Position numbers and translations under genes: made by a program
Assembly: GCF_000341225.1 (NCBI RefSeq)
Contig: NZ_ANAC01000010.1
Coordinates: 496,001-560,000, forward strand
Direction: 5' to 3'
Source: Nocardiopsis alba DSM 43377
GTDB taxonomy: Bacteria; Actinomycetota; Actinomycetes; Streptosporangiales; Streptosporangiaceae
Length of the DNA stretch: 64,000 bases
Shown: one piece after another, positions 50,286 to 59,478 of the stretch
Layout of the letters: each line of letters starts with the position of its first letter
How positions within the stretch are numbered: position 1 is the first letter of the stretch
The notes under the pieces: model-generated
What the model was told of the DNA's origin: nothing
The model's database searches: none
The model's input: only the letters and a program-made list of their open reading frames with translations

Positions 50286-51623
50286 GTGTCAGCACGCGAC
50301 GGTGAACCCGACGTGCCCGAAGAGACCCCCCGATCCGACGACGCTCCCACCGAGGACCCCGGTACCGCCGGGTCGACCGACGAGGAGACCGCGCCCGAGG
50401 GTGCCGAAGGCGAAGGGGATGTCGCGCGGCCCCGACGCCGGCGGGCCCGGATCGCCGTGGTCGTTGCCGCCGCCCTCGCCCTGATCATGGTCGCGGTGGT
50501 GGCCGTGCCCACCACCCGTAACGGTCTGCTCGACCTGTGGTGCGACGTCACCGGCGGGGTCTGCCCCGGCGAACCCCTTCCTCCGATCACCGAGGACGAG
50601 GAGGTCGACTGGCGGGTGCGGGTGGAACCGGAGGAGGCCGCCCTGTGGGGCAACTACGTCGCCCTGGGCGACTCCTACTCCTCCGGGGACGGCGCGGGCG
50701 ACTACGATCCCCTCACCGCCGAGCCCGGTGAGTGCTGGCGTTCGGAGAACGCCTACCCCAGGCTGATCGAGGAGGAGTTCCCCTTCGAGGGCTCGCTGGC
50801 CTTCTACGCGTGCAGCAGCCACCGGGGCTCGCAGATGCTCGAGCAGCTCGGCACTCCCGAGTCGCAACTCGAACGCGTCACCGAGCACACCTCGTTGGTG
50901 ACCCTCGGCATCGGTGGGAACGACCTGGGGTTCATCCCGGTCCTGCGTACCTGCATCATGCGTATGCCGCTCCTGGAGCGGACGGCCTGCACCGACCAGG
51001 AGTCGGAGGTCGACGAGCGCATGGACCGCTTCGAGAAGACCCTCACCGAGGTCCTCGGAGAGATCCGTGACCGTGCTCCGGACGCGCGTGTGCTGGTCCT
51101 GGGCTACCCGAGGCTGTTCCCCGAGGATCCTCCCGGCATGTACTACACCCTCTCCGCCAACGACCAACTGTGGCTGAACGGGCTCGCCGAACGGTTCAAC
51201 GACCGGATCCGGGACACCGTCTACCGGGCCGACGGCGAGGTGTACGGGGCCCGTCAGGTCGGCAGCGTCGAGTTCGTGAACGTCTTCAGCTCGTTGAGCG
51301 GCCACGAGGTCAGCGAGGACGACGCCTGGTTGAACGGCATCGTCCTGGGACAGATCGGCGAGGGGTTGAAGGTGGACCGGGCGAGCTTCCACCCCACCGC
51401 GCAGGGGCAGCGGTCGATCGCCGAACGGGTCCGCCTCCAGATCGCGGAGGGGCCGGAACGGGTCCTGTACCAGTCCAAGGAGCGGTTGGAGAAGGTCGAC
51501 CCGGACGTGCTCACCAGGGAGCTCGGCGGCCCCTTGGACCCGGTCCATCCCGAGGACGGGGAGGAGGGGGACGGCGACGAGGTCGCCGACGAGGCCTCTC
51601 GGGAACCGGCGGCGGATTCCTGA
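50286..51623 (+). CDS. Membrane-anchored SGNH/GDSL hydrolase
   Basis: A 445-aa protein with an acidic cytoplasmic N-terminus (about 50 residues), a basic RRRRAR stop, and one membrane helix (IAVVVAAALALIMVAVVAVP, about 57-76). The extracytoplasmic SGNH domain has YVALGDSYSSGDGAGDY (Ser nucleophile), the Gly-Asn block TLGIGGNDLGFIPVL and the Asp/His block FHPTAQGQRSI. Paired cysteines suggest disulfides as in Streptomyces secreted lipases of this class. The C-terminus is acidic. Likely an esterase or lipase acting at the cell surface; substrate unknown. GTG at 50286 with GGAGG rather far upstream (12 nt). Confidence 0.88.
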   Translation: MSARDGEPDVPEETPRSDDAPTEDPGTAGSTDEETAPEGAEGEGDVARPRRRRARIAVVVAAALALIMVAVVAVPTTRNGLLDLWCDVTGGVCPGEPLPPITEDEEVDWRVRVEPEEAALWGNYVALGDSYSSGDGAGDYDPLTAEPGECWRSENAYPRLIEEEFPFEGSLAFYACSSHRGSQMLEQLGTPESQLERVTEHTSLVTLGIGGNDLGFIPVLRTCIMRMPLLERTACTDQESEVDERMDRFEKTLTEVLGEIRDRAPDARVLVLGYPRLFPEDPPGMYYTLSANDQLWLNGLAERFNDRIRDTVYRADGEVYGARQVGSVEFVNVFSSLSGHEVSEDDAWLNGIVLGQIGEGLKVDRASFHPTAQGQRSIAERVRLQIAEGPERVLYQSKERLEKVDPDVLTRELGGPLDPVHPEDGEEGDGDEVADEASREPAADS

Positions 51624-51644
51624 GACCCCTCCTTCGCACACGAC

Positions 51645-51677
51645 GGCACCCCGGTCCGGAGAACGGACCGGGGCGCC
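51645..51677. terminator. Bidirectional terminator between SGNH hydrolase and rocD
   Basis: ccccggtccg (51649-51658) pairs with cggaccgggg (51664-51673), loop gagaa; ggc/gcc extends it after one mismatch. It sits between two convergent stops (51623 and 51696). Confidence 0.8.
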
Positions 51678-51695
51678 GGTGTTCGCGCGAGGGGT

Positions 51696-52970
51696 CTAGG
51701 CCTTCTCGGCCTTGAGCTCCCGGATGACCTCGGCGAAGCGGTCCAGGCCCCAGTGGAGGTCCTCCTCCTCGATCACCAGGGGCGGCGACATGCGCACGGT
51801 GGAGCCGTGGGTGTCCTTGACCAGGACCCCGTGCTCGGCGAGCCGCTTGCACAGCTCCTTGCCGGAGGCCAAGGCCGGGTCGACGTCCACGCCGGCCCAC
51901 AGGCCGATGCTGCGGGCCGAGACCACACCGTCGCCGACGAACTCCTTGAGTCGTCGATTGAGAACATCGCCCAGTCGGCGGGCGTTCTCCACGTAGGGGC
52001 CCTCGGTCAGCATCCGGACGACCGTGGAACCCACCGCGCCCGCCAGCGGGTTGCCGCCGAAGGTGCTGCCGTGCTGGCCCGGCTGGATGACCCCGAGCAC
52101 GTCCTCGTCGGCCACCATCGCCGACACCGGGAGGATGCCGCCGCCCAGTGCCTTGCCGAACAGATAGGCGTCGGGGACCACTCCGGTGTGCTCACAGGCC
52201 CGGATGGTGCCGGTGCGACCCAGCCCCGCCTGGACCTCGTCGGCGATGAAGAGCACGCGGTTGTCGTCACAGATCTCGCGGACCCTGGGCAGATAGTCGT
52301 TCGGCGGCACGATCACGCCCGCCTCGCCCTGCACCGGCTCGATCAGCACCGCGACGGTGGTGTCGTCGATGGCCTCCTCGATCGCCGCCGCGTCCCCGTA
52401 GGGCACGGAGCGGAACCCCGGCGTGTAGGGGCCGAAGCCCGTCTTGGCCTCGGGGTCGGAGGAGAAGGAGATGATCGTGGTGGTGCGGCCGTGGAAGTTG
52501 GCGCCGGCCACGACGATGGTCGCCTGATTCTCGGGGACGCCCTTGACCTCGTAGCCCCACTTACGGGCCACCTTGATCCCGGTCTCCACCGCCTCGGCGC
52601 CGGTGTTCATCGGCAGGACCTTCTCCTTGCCGACCATGTCGGCCAGAGAGCTCACCCACGGACCGAAACGGTCGTTGTAGAAGGCCCGGCTGGTCAACGT
52701 CACCCGATCGAGCTGGGCGTGCGCCGCCGCCATCAGTTCGGGGTTGTGGTGACCGAAGTTCATGGCCGAGTAGCCGGCCAGACAGTCGAGGTACCTCTTT
52801 CCCTCCACGTCGGTCACCCAGGCACCACGGCCTTCGGCGATCACGACGGGCAGGGGTGCGTAGTTGTGCGCCGACCTCGCCTGGGCGAGTTCGATGTGGT
52901 CAGCGCTGGAGAGTCCCTCTCCGACGGGGTTTCCGGCGGAGTCCTGCTGTCCCGGATTGTGGGAGGTCAT
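51696..52970 (-). CDS. rocD: Ornithine aminotransferase
   Basis: PLP enzyme converting ornithine and 2-oxoglutarate to glutamate semialdehyde and glutamate; 424 aa. Class III aminotransferase features: YLDCLAGYSAMNFGHHNPEL, MNTGAEAVETGIKVARKWGY (OAT-type), NFHGRTTTIISFSSDP, VLIEPVQGEAGV, FIADEVQAGLGRTG with the PLP-contacting Asp, and the Schiff-base Lys in YLFGKALGGGILPVSA. ATG at 52970. It stands alone here; arginine-catabolic partners are not in the window. Confidence 0.95.
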   Translation of the reverse strand: MTSHNPGQQDSAGNPVGEGLSSADHIELAQARSAHNYAPLPVVIAEGRGAWVTDVEGKRYLDCLAGYSAMNFGHHNPELMAAAHAQLDRVTLTSRAFYNDRFGPWVSSLADMVGKEKVLPMNTGAEAVETGIKVARKWGYEVKGVPENQATIVVAGANFHGRTTTIISFSSDPEAKTGFGPYTPGFRSVPYGDAAAIEEAIDDTTVAVLIEPVQGEAGVIVPPNDYLPRVREICDDNRVLFIADEVQAGLGRTGTIRACEHTGVVPDAYLFGKALGGGILPVSAMVADEDVLGVIQPGQHGSTFGGNPLAGAVGSTVVRMLTEGPYVENARRLGDVLNRRLKEFVGDGVVSARSIGLWAGVDVDPALASGKELCKRLAEHGVLVKDTHGSTVRMSPPLVIEEEDLHWGLDRFAEVIRELKAEKA

Positions 52971-53340
52971 CTAAGCCGCTCCGATCACCATTGACCGATG
53001 TCAGACAGTAGATACCCACCGTGAGGCCCGGTAGCGCCCCGCCGGCGGGATCTCCAAGAGTTGAGCAGATGATCCGGTGAGCACACAAGAGGTGGCCGAC
53101 ATCACCGACCGCGGGAAGGGCCCGAAACCCGGGGGTCGTCGTCACCGGTACGCCCTCTGAGCGGGACTCTTCCGGGCTCGGCCACGAAAGGGTGACGGAG
53201 CACGGTTACGCAGGTGACGCGGTCCACACGGCTTTCCACGATCAGGTCGGTCCGCGAGGGGTACGGTCGCCGTACAGTCACAGCCGCCGCGAGCGCCTTC
53301 GCCGGGGACGGCCGTCACACGACGTCAGGGAGGATCAGCC
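52971..53340. other. Divergent intergenic region between rocD and acyl-CoA synthetase
   Basis: A gap of 370 bp. On the minus strand tatcta (about 53009-53014) could be the rocD -10. A 15-bp inverted repeat gtacgg-tcg-ccgtac (53261-53275) lies about 65 bp before the synthetase gene, partly overlapping a tacagt -10-like hexamer (53273-53278). A 27-codon frame starting with GTG at 53076 exists but has no ribosome-binding site and no recognisable product. Confidence 0.35.
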
Positions 53341-55026
53341 GTGCCACACGCGTCCCCGGACACACCCTTCTCCCTCGCCGGTCTGATGGCGGAGGTGAGT
53401 CGGGCCGTGCCGGAGCGGATCGCGATCATCGCGGGTCCCCGGCGGCTCACCTACCGCGCCCTGCACGATCGCTCCACCCGCCTGGCCCGCCACCTGGTGT
53501 CGGCCGGTGTACGCCCTGGTGAGAACGTGGCGATCCTGGCCTTCAACCGGGCCGAATGGGTCGAGTCCTTCCTGGGGATCCTGCGCGCGGGCGCGGTCCC
53601 GGTCAACGTGAACTACCGGTACGTGGCGGGCGAACTCCGACACGTGCTCGCCGACTCCCACGCGGTGGCCCTGATCGCCGAGGACTCCCTGGCCACGACG
53701 GTCACCTCGGTCCTCCCCGACCTCCCTCGGCTCGGGCACGTCCTCCTGTTGGAGGACGGCACGGAACGCGACGCCGCGCTGAACGGTGTGGACTACGAGG
53801 AGGCGTTGGCCGCCCAGGGCGCCGAGGGTTCTCCGACGCCCGAGCTCCCCGTGACCAGCGGTGAAGACCACTACCTGCTCTACACCGGAGGCACCACCGG
53901 CTATCCCAAGGGGGTGCTGTGGCGCCAGGCGGACATCTTCCGCGCCGCCGTGGAACGTCGCGCCCCGGGTTCCCCCCGGTCCCGCACCCCCGAGGACGTG
54001 GCCGCCCGAGCCGTACGCTGTTTCCCGCAGCGGATGCTGGTGCTGGGCCCGCTCATGCACGCCGCCGGCCAGTGGAACGCCCTGAGCATGCTGTTGTGCG
54101 GCAAGCGCGTGGTGCTCTCCACCGACCGCAGCTTCCGACCCGACCGGATCCTGGAGTTGGCGCACCGCGAGGGTGTGCACACCGTTCAGCTCGTGGGCGA
54201 CGCGATGGCCCGCCCGCTGGCCCGGCACCTGCTCACCGAGCCCGGCCTGTGTCCGGATCTGACCTCGGTGCGTTCCGGCGGCACCCCGCTCACCCCCTCC
54301 GTGCAGGCCTTGTGGCGGGCCTGGCGGGAGGACGTGGTGCTGGCCGACTCCTACGGCGGTTCGGAGACCGGTGTGTGCGGCTCGGCGACCGCCCCCGACA
54401 CCGCGGCCACGGTCGCCGACGCCACCGACCGGCGCAGCTTCACCATGGGCGGCAGCATCGAGGTGCTCGACGACGCTCTGCGACCACTGCCGCCGGGCTC
54501 TCCCGAGGTCGGCAGGATCGCGCGGACCGGTCGGATCCCGATGGGCTACTACAACGACCCCATCGCCACCGCCCGCACCTTCCCCACCGACTCCGCGGGC
54601 CGACGCTGGGCGCTGTCCGGCGACTACGGGACCCGGGCCTCCGATGGATCGATCGTCCTCCTGGGCCGGGGAAGCGTGGTCATCAACACCGCCGGGGAGA
54701 AGGTCTACCCCGAGGAGGTGGAGGCGGTGATCAAGTCGCACCCCTTCGTGGACGACGTGATCGTGGTGCCCGCGCCGGACGAGACGTTGGGCCAGCGGGT
54801 GACGGCCCTGGTCTCCTCCACCGCCGAGAGCGCTCTGGACGAGAGGGCGCTGCGCGCCTACTGCCGTGGTCGTCTGGCGGGGTTCAAGGTGCCCCGGACC
54901 GTGCACTTCGTGGACCGGGTGCGGCGTACCGCGGTCGGCAAACAGGACTACCGGTGGGCGGCCTCCGTGGTCGACCGCTCTCCCTCCTCCGCCGTCCGAA
55001 CCCTGACCGGGCCCTCCGGACTCTGA
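53341..55026 (+). CDS. AMP-forming acyl-CoA synthetase
   Basis: A 561-aa ANL-superfamily ligase that activates a carboxylic acid as acyl-AMP and then as acyl-CoA. P-loop-like motif YTGGTTGYPKGVLWRQ (near residue 181), VQLVGDAMARPL, the ADSYGGSETG motif, LSGDYG (ribose Asp), RGSVVINTAGEKVYPEEVE (hinge) and the C-terminal catalytic Lys in RTAVGKQDYRW. The GTG follows AGGGAGG at 7 nt. It is of the type annotated as FadD-like in actinobacteria; chain length and substrate are not evident. Followed at once by a stem-loop. Confidence 0.92.
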   Translation: MPHASPDTPFSLAGLMAEVSRAVPERIAIIAGPRRLTYRALHDRSTRLARHLVSAGVRPGENVAILAFNRAEWVESFLGILRAGAVPVNVNYRYVAGELRHVLADSHAVALIAEDSLATTVTSVLPDLPRLGHVLLLEDGTERDAALNGVDYEEALAAQGAEGSPTPELPVTSGEDHYLLYTGGTTGYPKGVLWRQADIFRAAVERRAPGSPRSRTPEDVAARAVRCFPQRMLVLGPLMHAAGQWNALSMLLCGKRVVLSTDRSFRPDRILELAHREGVHTVQLVGDAMARPLARHLLTEPGLCPDLTSVRSGGTPLTPSVQALWRAWREDVVLADSYGGSETGVCGSATAPDTAATVADATDRRSFTMGGSIEVLDDALRPLPPGSPEVGRIARTGRIPMGYYNDPIATARTFPTDSAGRRWALSGDYGTRASDGSIVLLGRGSVVINTAGEKVYPEEVEAVIKSHPFVDDVIVVPAPDETLGQRVTALVSSTAESALDERALRAYCRGRLAGFKVPRTVHFVDRVRRTAVGKQDYRWAASVVDRSPSSAVRTLTGPSGL

Positions 55027-55037
55027 TCCTCGGGATC

Positions 55038-55060
55038 CTTCCCGGCTCCTGGCCGGGAAG
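55038..55060 (+). terminator. Terminator after acyl-CoA synthetase
   Basis: Perfect 9-bp stem cttcccggc / gccgggaag with a 5-nt loop, 11 nt past the stop. Confidence 0.65.
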
Positions 55061-55168
55061 CTTCTCGGGAGGACCCGAGTTCACTCTCTTCCCATCCGCA
55101 TCGGTTTCGGCTGTCGATCTCAGAGTTATTTCATCAGCCGGAACCGGGAATCCGGACGGCCGAGACGC

Positions 55169-55196
55169 TTCTGTCCCCTTCGGGCGACGCTAGAAT
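55169..55196 (+). promoter_or_regulatory. Candidate promoter of the DUF368 gene
   Basis: TTCTGT (55169-55174), 16-nt spacer, TAGAAT (55191-55196), the best sigma-70-like pair in the 393-bp gap 55027-55419. Transcription from about 55203 would give a leader of some 215 nt before the ATG at 55420. Nothing else recognisable lies in the gap. Confidence 0.4.
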
Positions 55197-55419
55197 GACG
55201 ACGCCCGGCCCCGGGGCCCCAGCGCCCTTCCCCTCGTGCGGCCGGGGCGATGAACCTCGGCGCGGATCCAGGGATCGGACCCTCCCGGTCTCCCTCGTGG
55301 GCCGCGCCACCAGTACCCCTTTTGCTCCGCCGGCCTACCGTGGACACGGGACCGGCGGCACCACCAGGACGGAGGACGGCGCCCCCTTCCCGGTCGTCCC
55401 GGGGCAAGCGCCCGACAAC

Positions 55420-56349
55420 ATGGCCAACTCAGTAGGCTCCTACATCTTCAACGCGGTGCGCGGCGGAGCCGTGGGCACCTCCGAGGCTCTGCCCGGCATC
55501 AGCGGCGGCACCGTCGCCCTGATCGTCGGTCTCTACGACAAGCTGATCGGCGGCGCGGGCCACGTGGTCAGCGGGATCAAGCGTTACGTCACCGACGTGC
55601 CCCGCGGCCGCGGCAAGGACCGGGCCATGGAGCAGTTCCGACTGGTCGACTGGGCCGTGCTGATCCCCGCCCTCATCGGTATGGCGGTCGCGCTGATCCT
55701 GGCCGCGGTGCTCATCGCCCCGCTGGTCGAGAGCCACACCCAGTACGCCTACGCCCTCTTCTTCGGCCTGGTCCTGGCCTGCCTGTGGATCCCCTACACC
55801 GGGGCGGGCAAGACCTGGAAGGCCTGGCACTACCTGCTCGCGCTGGTCTGCGCGATCCTCTCGTTCCTCATCATGGGCCTGCCGGGCGCCAACCTGCCCA
55901 CGCACCCGGTCGTGGTCTTCTTCGCCGCCGCGGTGGCCATCTGCGCCCTGGTCCTGCCCGGCATGTCCGGCTCGTTCATCCTGCTGGCCCTCGGTCTGTA
56001 CGAGCCCACCATGGCCGCCCTGCGCGCCGCGGACCTGCCCTACATCAGCGTCTTCGTGCTCGGCATGATCACCGGCCTGGCGTTGTTCGTGAAGGTCCTC
56101 CAGTTCCTGCTGGAGAACCACCACCACATCACCCTGGTGGTGCTGACCGGGCTCATGGCCGGTTCTCTGCGCGCCCTGTGGCCTTGGCAGAGCGAGGACC
56201 GCGAGATCCTGCCGATGACGGACATCCCCATCACGGTGACCTTCATGGTGGTCGGCTTCCTCGTGGTCACGGCCTCGATCGTCTGGGAGCAGCGTAAGAA
56301 GGCCCAGGCCGAGAACCCCCGACGGTACGAGGACATGCCCGTCCACTAG
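55420..56349 (+). CDS. DUF368 family membrane protein (undecaprenyl-phosphate translocase type, PopT)
   Basis: A 309-aa protein with about eight to ten membrane helices. The paired family motifs are present: [20 protein letters not shown] at the N-terminus and [19 protein letters not shown] in the middle, an inverted-repeat arrangement with conserved Pro-Gly-x-Ser-Gly. Members of DUF368 have been shown to recycle undecaprenyl phosphate across the membrane for cell-wall synthesis, so that role is expected here. The ATG at 55420 has no clear ribosome-binding site. Longer upstream openings show no similarity. The C-terminus is charged and cytoplasmic. Confidence 0.88.
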   Translation: MANSVGSYIFNAVRGGAVGTSEALPGISGGTVALIVGLYDKLIGGAGHVVSGIKRYVTDVPRGRGKDRAMEQFRLVDWAVLIPALIGMAVALILAAVLIAPLVESHTQYAYALFFGLVLACLWIPYTGAGKTWKAWHYLLALVCAILSFLIMGLPGANLPTHPVVVFFAAAVAICALVLPGMSGSFILLALGLYEPTMAALRAADLPYISVFVLGMITGLALFVKVLQFLLENHHHITLVVLTGLMAGSLRALWPWQSEDREILPMTDIPITVTFMVVGFLVVTASIVWEQRKKAQAENPRRYEDMPVH

Positions 56350-56382
56350 AGTCGGACACAAGCCCACAAAACACATATCGGG

Positions 56383-56417
56383 GCGGGGCCGGACACCTTC
56401 ACGGGGTCCGGCCCCGC
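56383..56417 (+). terminator. Stem-loop between DUF368 gene and TPP riboswitch
   Basis: Perfect 12-bp stem gcggggccggac / gtccggccccgc with an 11-nt loop, 34 nt after the DUF368 stop and directly abutting the riboswitch. It probably terminates the upstream gene, unless the thiD promoter is also upstream of it. Confidence 0.7.
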
Positions 56418-56502
56418 GAGGCGCGGGGTGCCGGAATCTCCTCCACCGGCTGAGAGCACACCCGTCGAACCTGCCCTAGTTCGTACTAGCGAAGGAACGC
56501 CC
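56418..56502 (+). promoter_or_regulatory. TPP riboswitch (thi-box)
   Basis: Conserved TPP-sensing elements in order: cggggtgcc (56424-56432), ggctgagag (56448-56456), acccg (56460-56464), gaacctg (56467-56473), the ctagt/actag stem, and the 3' element gcgaaggaacgc (56489-56500). P1 can form between ggcg (56420-56423) and cgcc (56498-56501). The aaggaa of the 3' element is also the ribosome-binding site 7 nt before the thiD ATG, so TPP binding should hide it and block translation. Confidence 0.92.
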
Positions 56503-57306
56503 ATGAGTGCGTACAACGTCGTGTCCATCGCCGGTAGCGACCCCAGCGGGGGCGCCGGTATCCAGGCGGACCTGAAGTCGTTCTCCGCCCACGGGGTCTT
56601 CGGGATGAGCGTGGTGACCGCGCTGACCGCCCAGTCCACGCGCGGGGTCACCGGGGTCCACGGGGTGCCGGCCTCGTTCGTCACCGACCAGATGGACACG
56701 CTGTTCCAGGACGCGACCGTGCACGCGGTCAAGGTGGGCATGCTGTCCACCGCCGAGGTCACCGAGGCCGTCGCGGCCGCGATCGACCGCTACCGGTTGC
56801 CGAACGTGGTGGTGGATCCGGTGATGGTGGCCAAGAGCGGCGACCGTCTACTGGAGAGCTCCGCGATGGAGGCGCTCCGCCGGGAGCTGCTCCCCCGCGC
56901 GGACCTGATCACCCCGAACCTGCCCGAGGCCGCCGACCTCCTCGGCGAGGACGAGGCCACCGATCTGGCGACGATGTACTCCCAGGCGGAGCGGCTGCTG
57001 AAGCTGGGCCCGCGCCGGATCCTGCTCAAGGGCGGACACCTTCCCGGCGAGGAGTGCGTGGACCTGTTGGTGGACGGCGTCTCCGACCCCCTGGAGCTGC
57101 GGGCCGACCGGGTCCCGACCCGGAACACCCACGGCACCGGCTGCACCCTCTCCTCGTCGATCGCCGCGCTGCTGCCCCAGAGGCCGGACATGGCCGCCGC
57201 GGTCACCGACGCCAAGACCTGGCTCACCCGGGCCCTGCTCCACGCGGAGGAGATCGACGCGGGCGGCGGGCAGGGGCCCGTGCACCACTTCCACGCCTGG
57301 TGGTAG
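56503..57306 (+). CDS. thiD: Hydroxymethylpyrimidine/phosphomethylpyrimidine kinase
   Basis: Phosphorylates HMP and HMP-P for thiamine synthesis; 267 aa ribokinase-fold enzyme. N-terminal [20 protein letters not shown] with the substrate Gly-Gly-Ala-Gly-Ile-Gln run, [48 protein letters not shown], and the anion-hole/catalytic motif [17 protein letters not shown] (the Cys is typical of ThiD). ATG at 56503, directly after the TPP riboswitch, whose 3' end contains the ribosome-binding site. Single gene with a long terminator after it. Confidence 0.96.
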   Translation: MSAYNVVSIAGSDPSGGAGIQADLKSFSAHGVFGMSVVTALTAQSTRGVTGVHGVPASFVTDQMDTLFQDATVHAVKVGMLSTAEVTEAVAAAIDRYRLPNVVVDPVMVAKSGDRLLESSAMEALRRELLPRADLITPNLPEAADLLGEDEATDLATMYSQAERLLKLGPRRILLKGGHLPGEECVDLLVDGVSDPLELRADRVPTRNTHGTGCTLSSSIAALLPQRPDMAAAVTDAKTWLTRALLHAEEIDAGGGQGPVHHFHAWW

Positions 57307-57322
57307 ACGACCGCCGATGACG

Positions 57323-57362
57323 GCGGAGGGGGCCGGCTCCACATGGAGCCGGCCCCCTCCGC
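57323..57362. terminator. Bidirectional terminator between thiD and the symporter gene
   Basis: Perfect stem of 18-19 bp (gcggagggggccggctcca with tggagccggccccctccgc) and a minimal loop, between convergent stops at 57306 and 57389. The longest perfect hairpin seen in the window. Confidence 0.88.
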
Positions 57363-57388
57363 GTCCTCTCATCGTGTCGGGAGGCGTC

Positions 57389-58807
57389 CTAGCTTCGGAC
57401 GTCCTCCATGACCGCGTCGGGGTCCCGCCAGTTCGGGTGACCGAAGAACTTCTTGGTCTCGGCGACGATGACCGGGGAGAGCAGGAGCAGACCCACGAGG
57501 TTCGGCAACGCCATCAGACCGTTGGCGATGTCGCTGAACAGCCAGACGGCGTCGAGACTGGCGACGGAACCGACGTAGATGATGGCGATGAACACGAGCC
57601 GGTAGGGCAGCACGAACTTACGGCCGCCGAGGAACTCCACGCAGCGCTCACCGTAGTAGGCCCAGCCCAGCAGGGTGCTGAAGGCGAACACGCCGACGGA
57701 GATCGCGACGATGTAGGTACCGGCCGCGCCGAGGGCGGGGTCGATGACGCTCAGGCCCTCGGACATGGCCCGAGAGGTGAGCAGCGAGCCGTCACCCGCG
57801 TTGTCCGTCTGCCACACACCGGTGACGATGATGACCATGCAGGTCATGCTCACCACGATGATGGTGTCGATGAAGGTCTGGGTCATGGAGACCATGGCCT
57901 GACGGACCGGCTGGGTGGTCTTGGCCGCGGCCGCGGCGATACCGCCGGTGCCCAGCCCGGACTCGTTGGAGAAGATGCCGCGGGCGAAGCCCATCTGGAT
58001 GGCGAGCATGATGCCGGCGCCCGCGAAGCCGCCGGTGGCGGCGGTCCCGGTGAAGGCGTCGGAGAAGACCAGCTGGAGCGCGGGCAGCAGGGCGGCCCAG
58101 TTCACCGCGAGCACGATCAGGCAGATGCCCACGTAGCCGATGATCATGATCGGCACGAGCGCGGAGGCGACCCGACCGATGCTCTTGATCCCGCCGAGGA
58201 TGACGGAACCGGCGATGATCATGAGGAGCAGACCGACGAGCCAGGCCGGCAGCGGGGTCACGCTGGTGACCTGCTGGGTCAGGGTGTTGGCCTGGGTACC
58301 GTTGCCGATGCCGAAGGCGGCGATGGCGCCGAAGACCGCGAACGCCACCCCGAGGGTGGTGCCGAGGCCGCCCTTGATGCCGTACTTGAGGTAGTACATC
58401 GGACCGCCGCTCTGTTCGCCCTTGGCGTCGGCGCGACGGTACTTCACCCCCAGGAGGGCCTCGCTGTACTTGGTCGCCATCCCGAAGATGCCGATGACCC
58501 ACATCCAGAACAGGGACCCCGGGCCGCCGATACCGATGGCCAACGCCGCGCCCGCGATGTTGCCGACGCCGACGGTGGCGGCCAGGGCGGTGCTCAGGGC
58601 CTGGTAGTGCGAGATGTCGCCCTCGACGGACGCGTCCTCCTTGCGGCGGACGAAGGCCAACCACATCGCGTGCGGGAGGCGGATGAGCTGGATGAGTCCC
58701 AGCCGGACGGTGAGGAAGACACCGACCCCCAGCAGCAGCGGGATGAGGACGAAGGGTCCCCAGATGATGCCGCTGACGAGATCGGCCATCTCAAGGAGTT
58801 GGTCCAC
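57389..58807 (-). CDS. Alanine/glycine:cation symporter (AGCS family)
   Basis: A 472-aa sodium- or proton-coupled importer of alanine/glycine with about eleven helices. Family signatures: ALSTALAATVGVGNIAGAAL, GGPGSLFWMWVIGIFGMATK, EQSGGPMYYLKYGI and GFARGIFSNESGLGTGGIAA. The GTG at 58807 follows AGGGAG at 7 nt. A 19-bp palindrome lies 135-153 bp upstream. Alanine dehydrogenase is encoded about 23 kb away; a joint role in alanine use is possible but not indicated by linkage. Confidence 0.94.
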   Translation of the reverse strand: MDQLLEMADLVSGIIWGPFVLIPLLLGVGVFLTVRLGLIQLIRLPHAMWLAFVRRKEDASVEGDISHYQALSTALAATVGVGNIAGAALAIGIGGPGSLFWMWVIGIFGMATKYSEALLGVKYRRADAKGEQSGGPMYYLKYGIKGGLGTTLGVAFAVFGAIAAFGIGNGTQANTLTQQVTSVTPLPAWLVGLLLMIIAGSVILGGIKSIGRVASALVPIMIIGYVGICLIVLAVNWAALLPALQLVFSDAFTGTAATGGFAGAGIMLAIQMGFARGIFSNESGLGTGGIAAAAAKTTQPVRQAMVSMTQTFIDTIIVVSMTCMVIIVTGVWQTDNAGDGSLLTSRAMSEGLSVIDPALGAAGTYIVAISVGVFAFSTLLGWAYYGERCVEFLGGRKFVLPYRLVFIAIIYVGSVASLDAVWLFSDIANGLMALPNLVGLLLLSPVIVAETKKFFGHPNWRDPDAVMEDVRS

Positions 58808-58941
58808 AGGGGAGCTCCCTTTCGGTGAGTGTGCGGGGTCGAGAGGACCGGCGACGAAGCGGGGGAACCGACGCTCTCGTGGTCACGTCGGCACTGGCGA
58901 GCGCTGCGCGATATCGGCACAGAATGGCACCGACGCGTAAC

Positions 58942-58960
58942 GAACACGTCACATGTGTTC
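58942..58960. promoter_or_regulatory. Perfect inverted repeat upstream of AGCS symporter
   Basis: gaacac-gtcacat-gtgttc: 6-bp arms and a 7-bp spacer. Position about 135 bp upstream of the symporter start and 50 bp past the DUF6457 stop. Typical size of a dimeric repressor operator; the regulator is unknown. Confidence 0.45.
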
Positions 58961-59010
58961 CACATGAACGTTTCGTCGCGTCGATCCCGGCTCCCGCCAT
59001 CTTGTCCCGT

Positions 59011-59262
59011 TCAGTCCTTTCCGCCCTCGACCTGCTCCAACGCCAGACGTGTGAGCGCGTCCGCGGCGACCTCGGGGTCGACACCTCGACCTACGGCCAC
59101 ACCGAGCAGGTAGGTCGTGAGCGGCGCGGCCGGGCGTGCCACGGAGTGCGCCGCGTCCCGCGCGAGGTCGAGGACACGGTCGACGTCGGCCTTGTGGAGC
59201 GGCTCGCCTCCGGCCGCGCCGAGTTCCTCGCGTACCAGTTCCGTCCATTCCTGGAGGGTCAC
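59011..59262 (-). CDS. DUF6457 domain protein
   Basis: An 83-aa acidic, helical protein: MTLQEWTELVREELGAA, then VDRVLDLARDAAHSVARPAA and PLTTYLLGVAVGRGVDPE. This matches the DUF6457 pattern found in actinobacteria, sometimes next to or fused with molybdenum-cofactor genes (MobA); no such gene is visible here. Function unknown. GTG at 59262, 7 nt after AGGGAG. Divergent from the GT4 gene across an A/T-richer region (59281-59310) that probably holds both promoters. Confidence 0.75.
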   Translation of the reverse strand: MTLQEWTELVREELGAAGGEPLHKADVDRVLDLARDAAHSVARPAAPLTTYLLGVAVGRGVDPEVAADALTRLALEQVEGGKD

Positions 59263-59478
59263 CGATCAACTCCCTAGAGCGTTCTTTTGACTACATAAAG
59301 TGATGATAGCGATGTGCGGGGTCATACGGAGGACGACCGCCCGTACCGGCCACGTCACCCCCTGCTCGTCGAACCCACGCCCCGCCTTCGGACCGGGTTC
59401 GTCCGGGAAGCGTCCCCGGTTCACCCGCCGAGCCTAGCGTCGTGGACAGCGAGAACCCGGCGTTGGGAGCCCGTTCGC

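Noticed and set aside
53076..53159. 27-codon frame starting with GTG
   Set aside because: No ribosome-binding site and no homology recognised; chance occurrence is likely.
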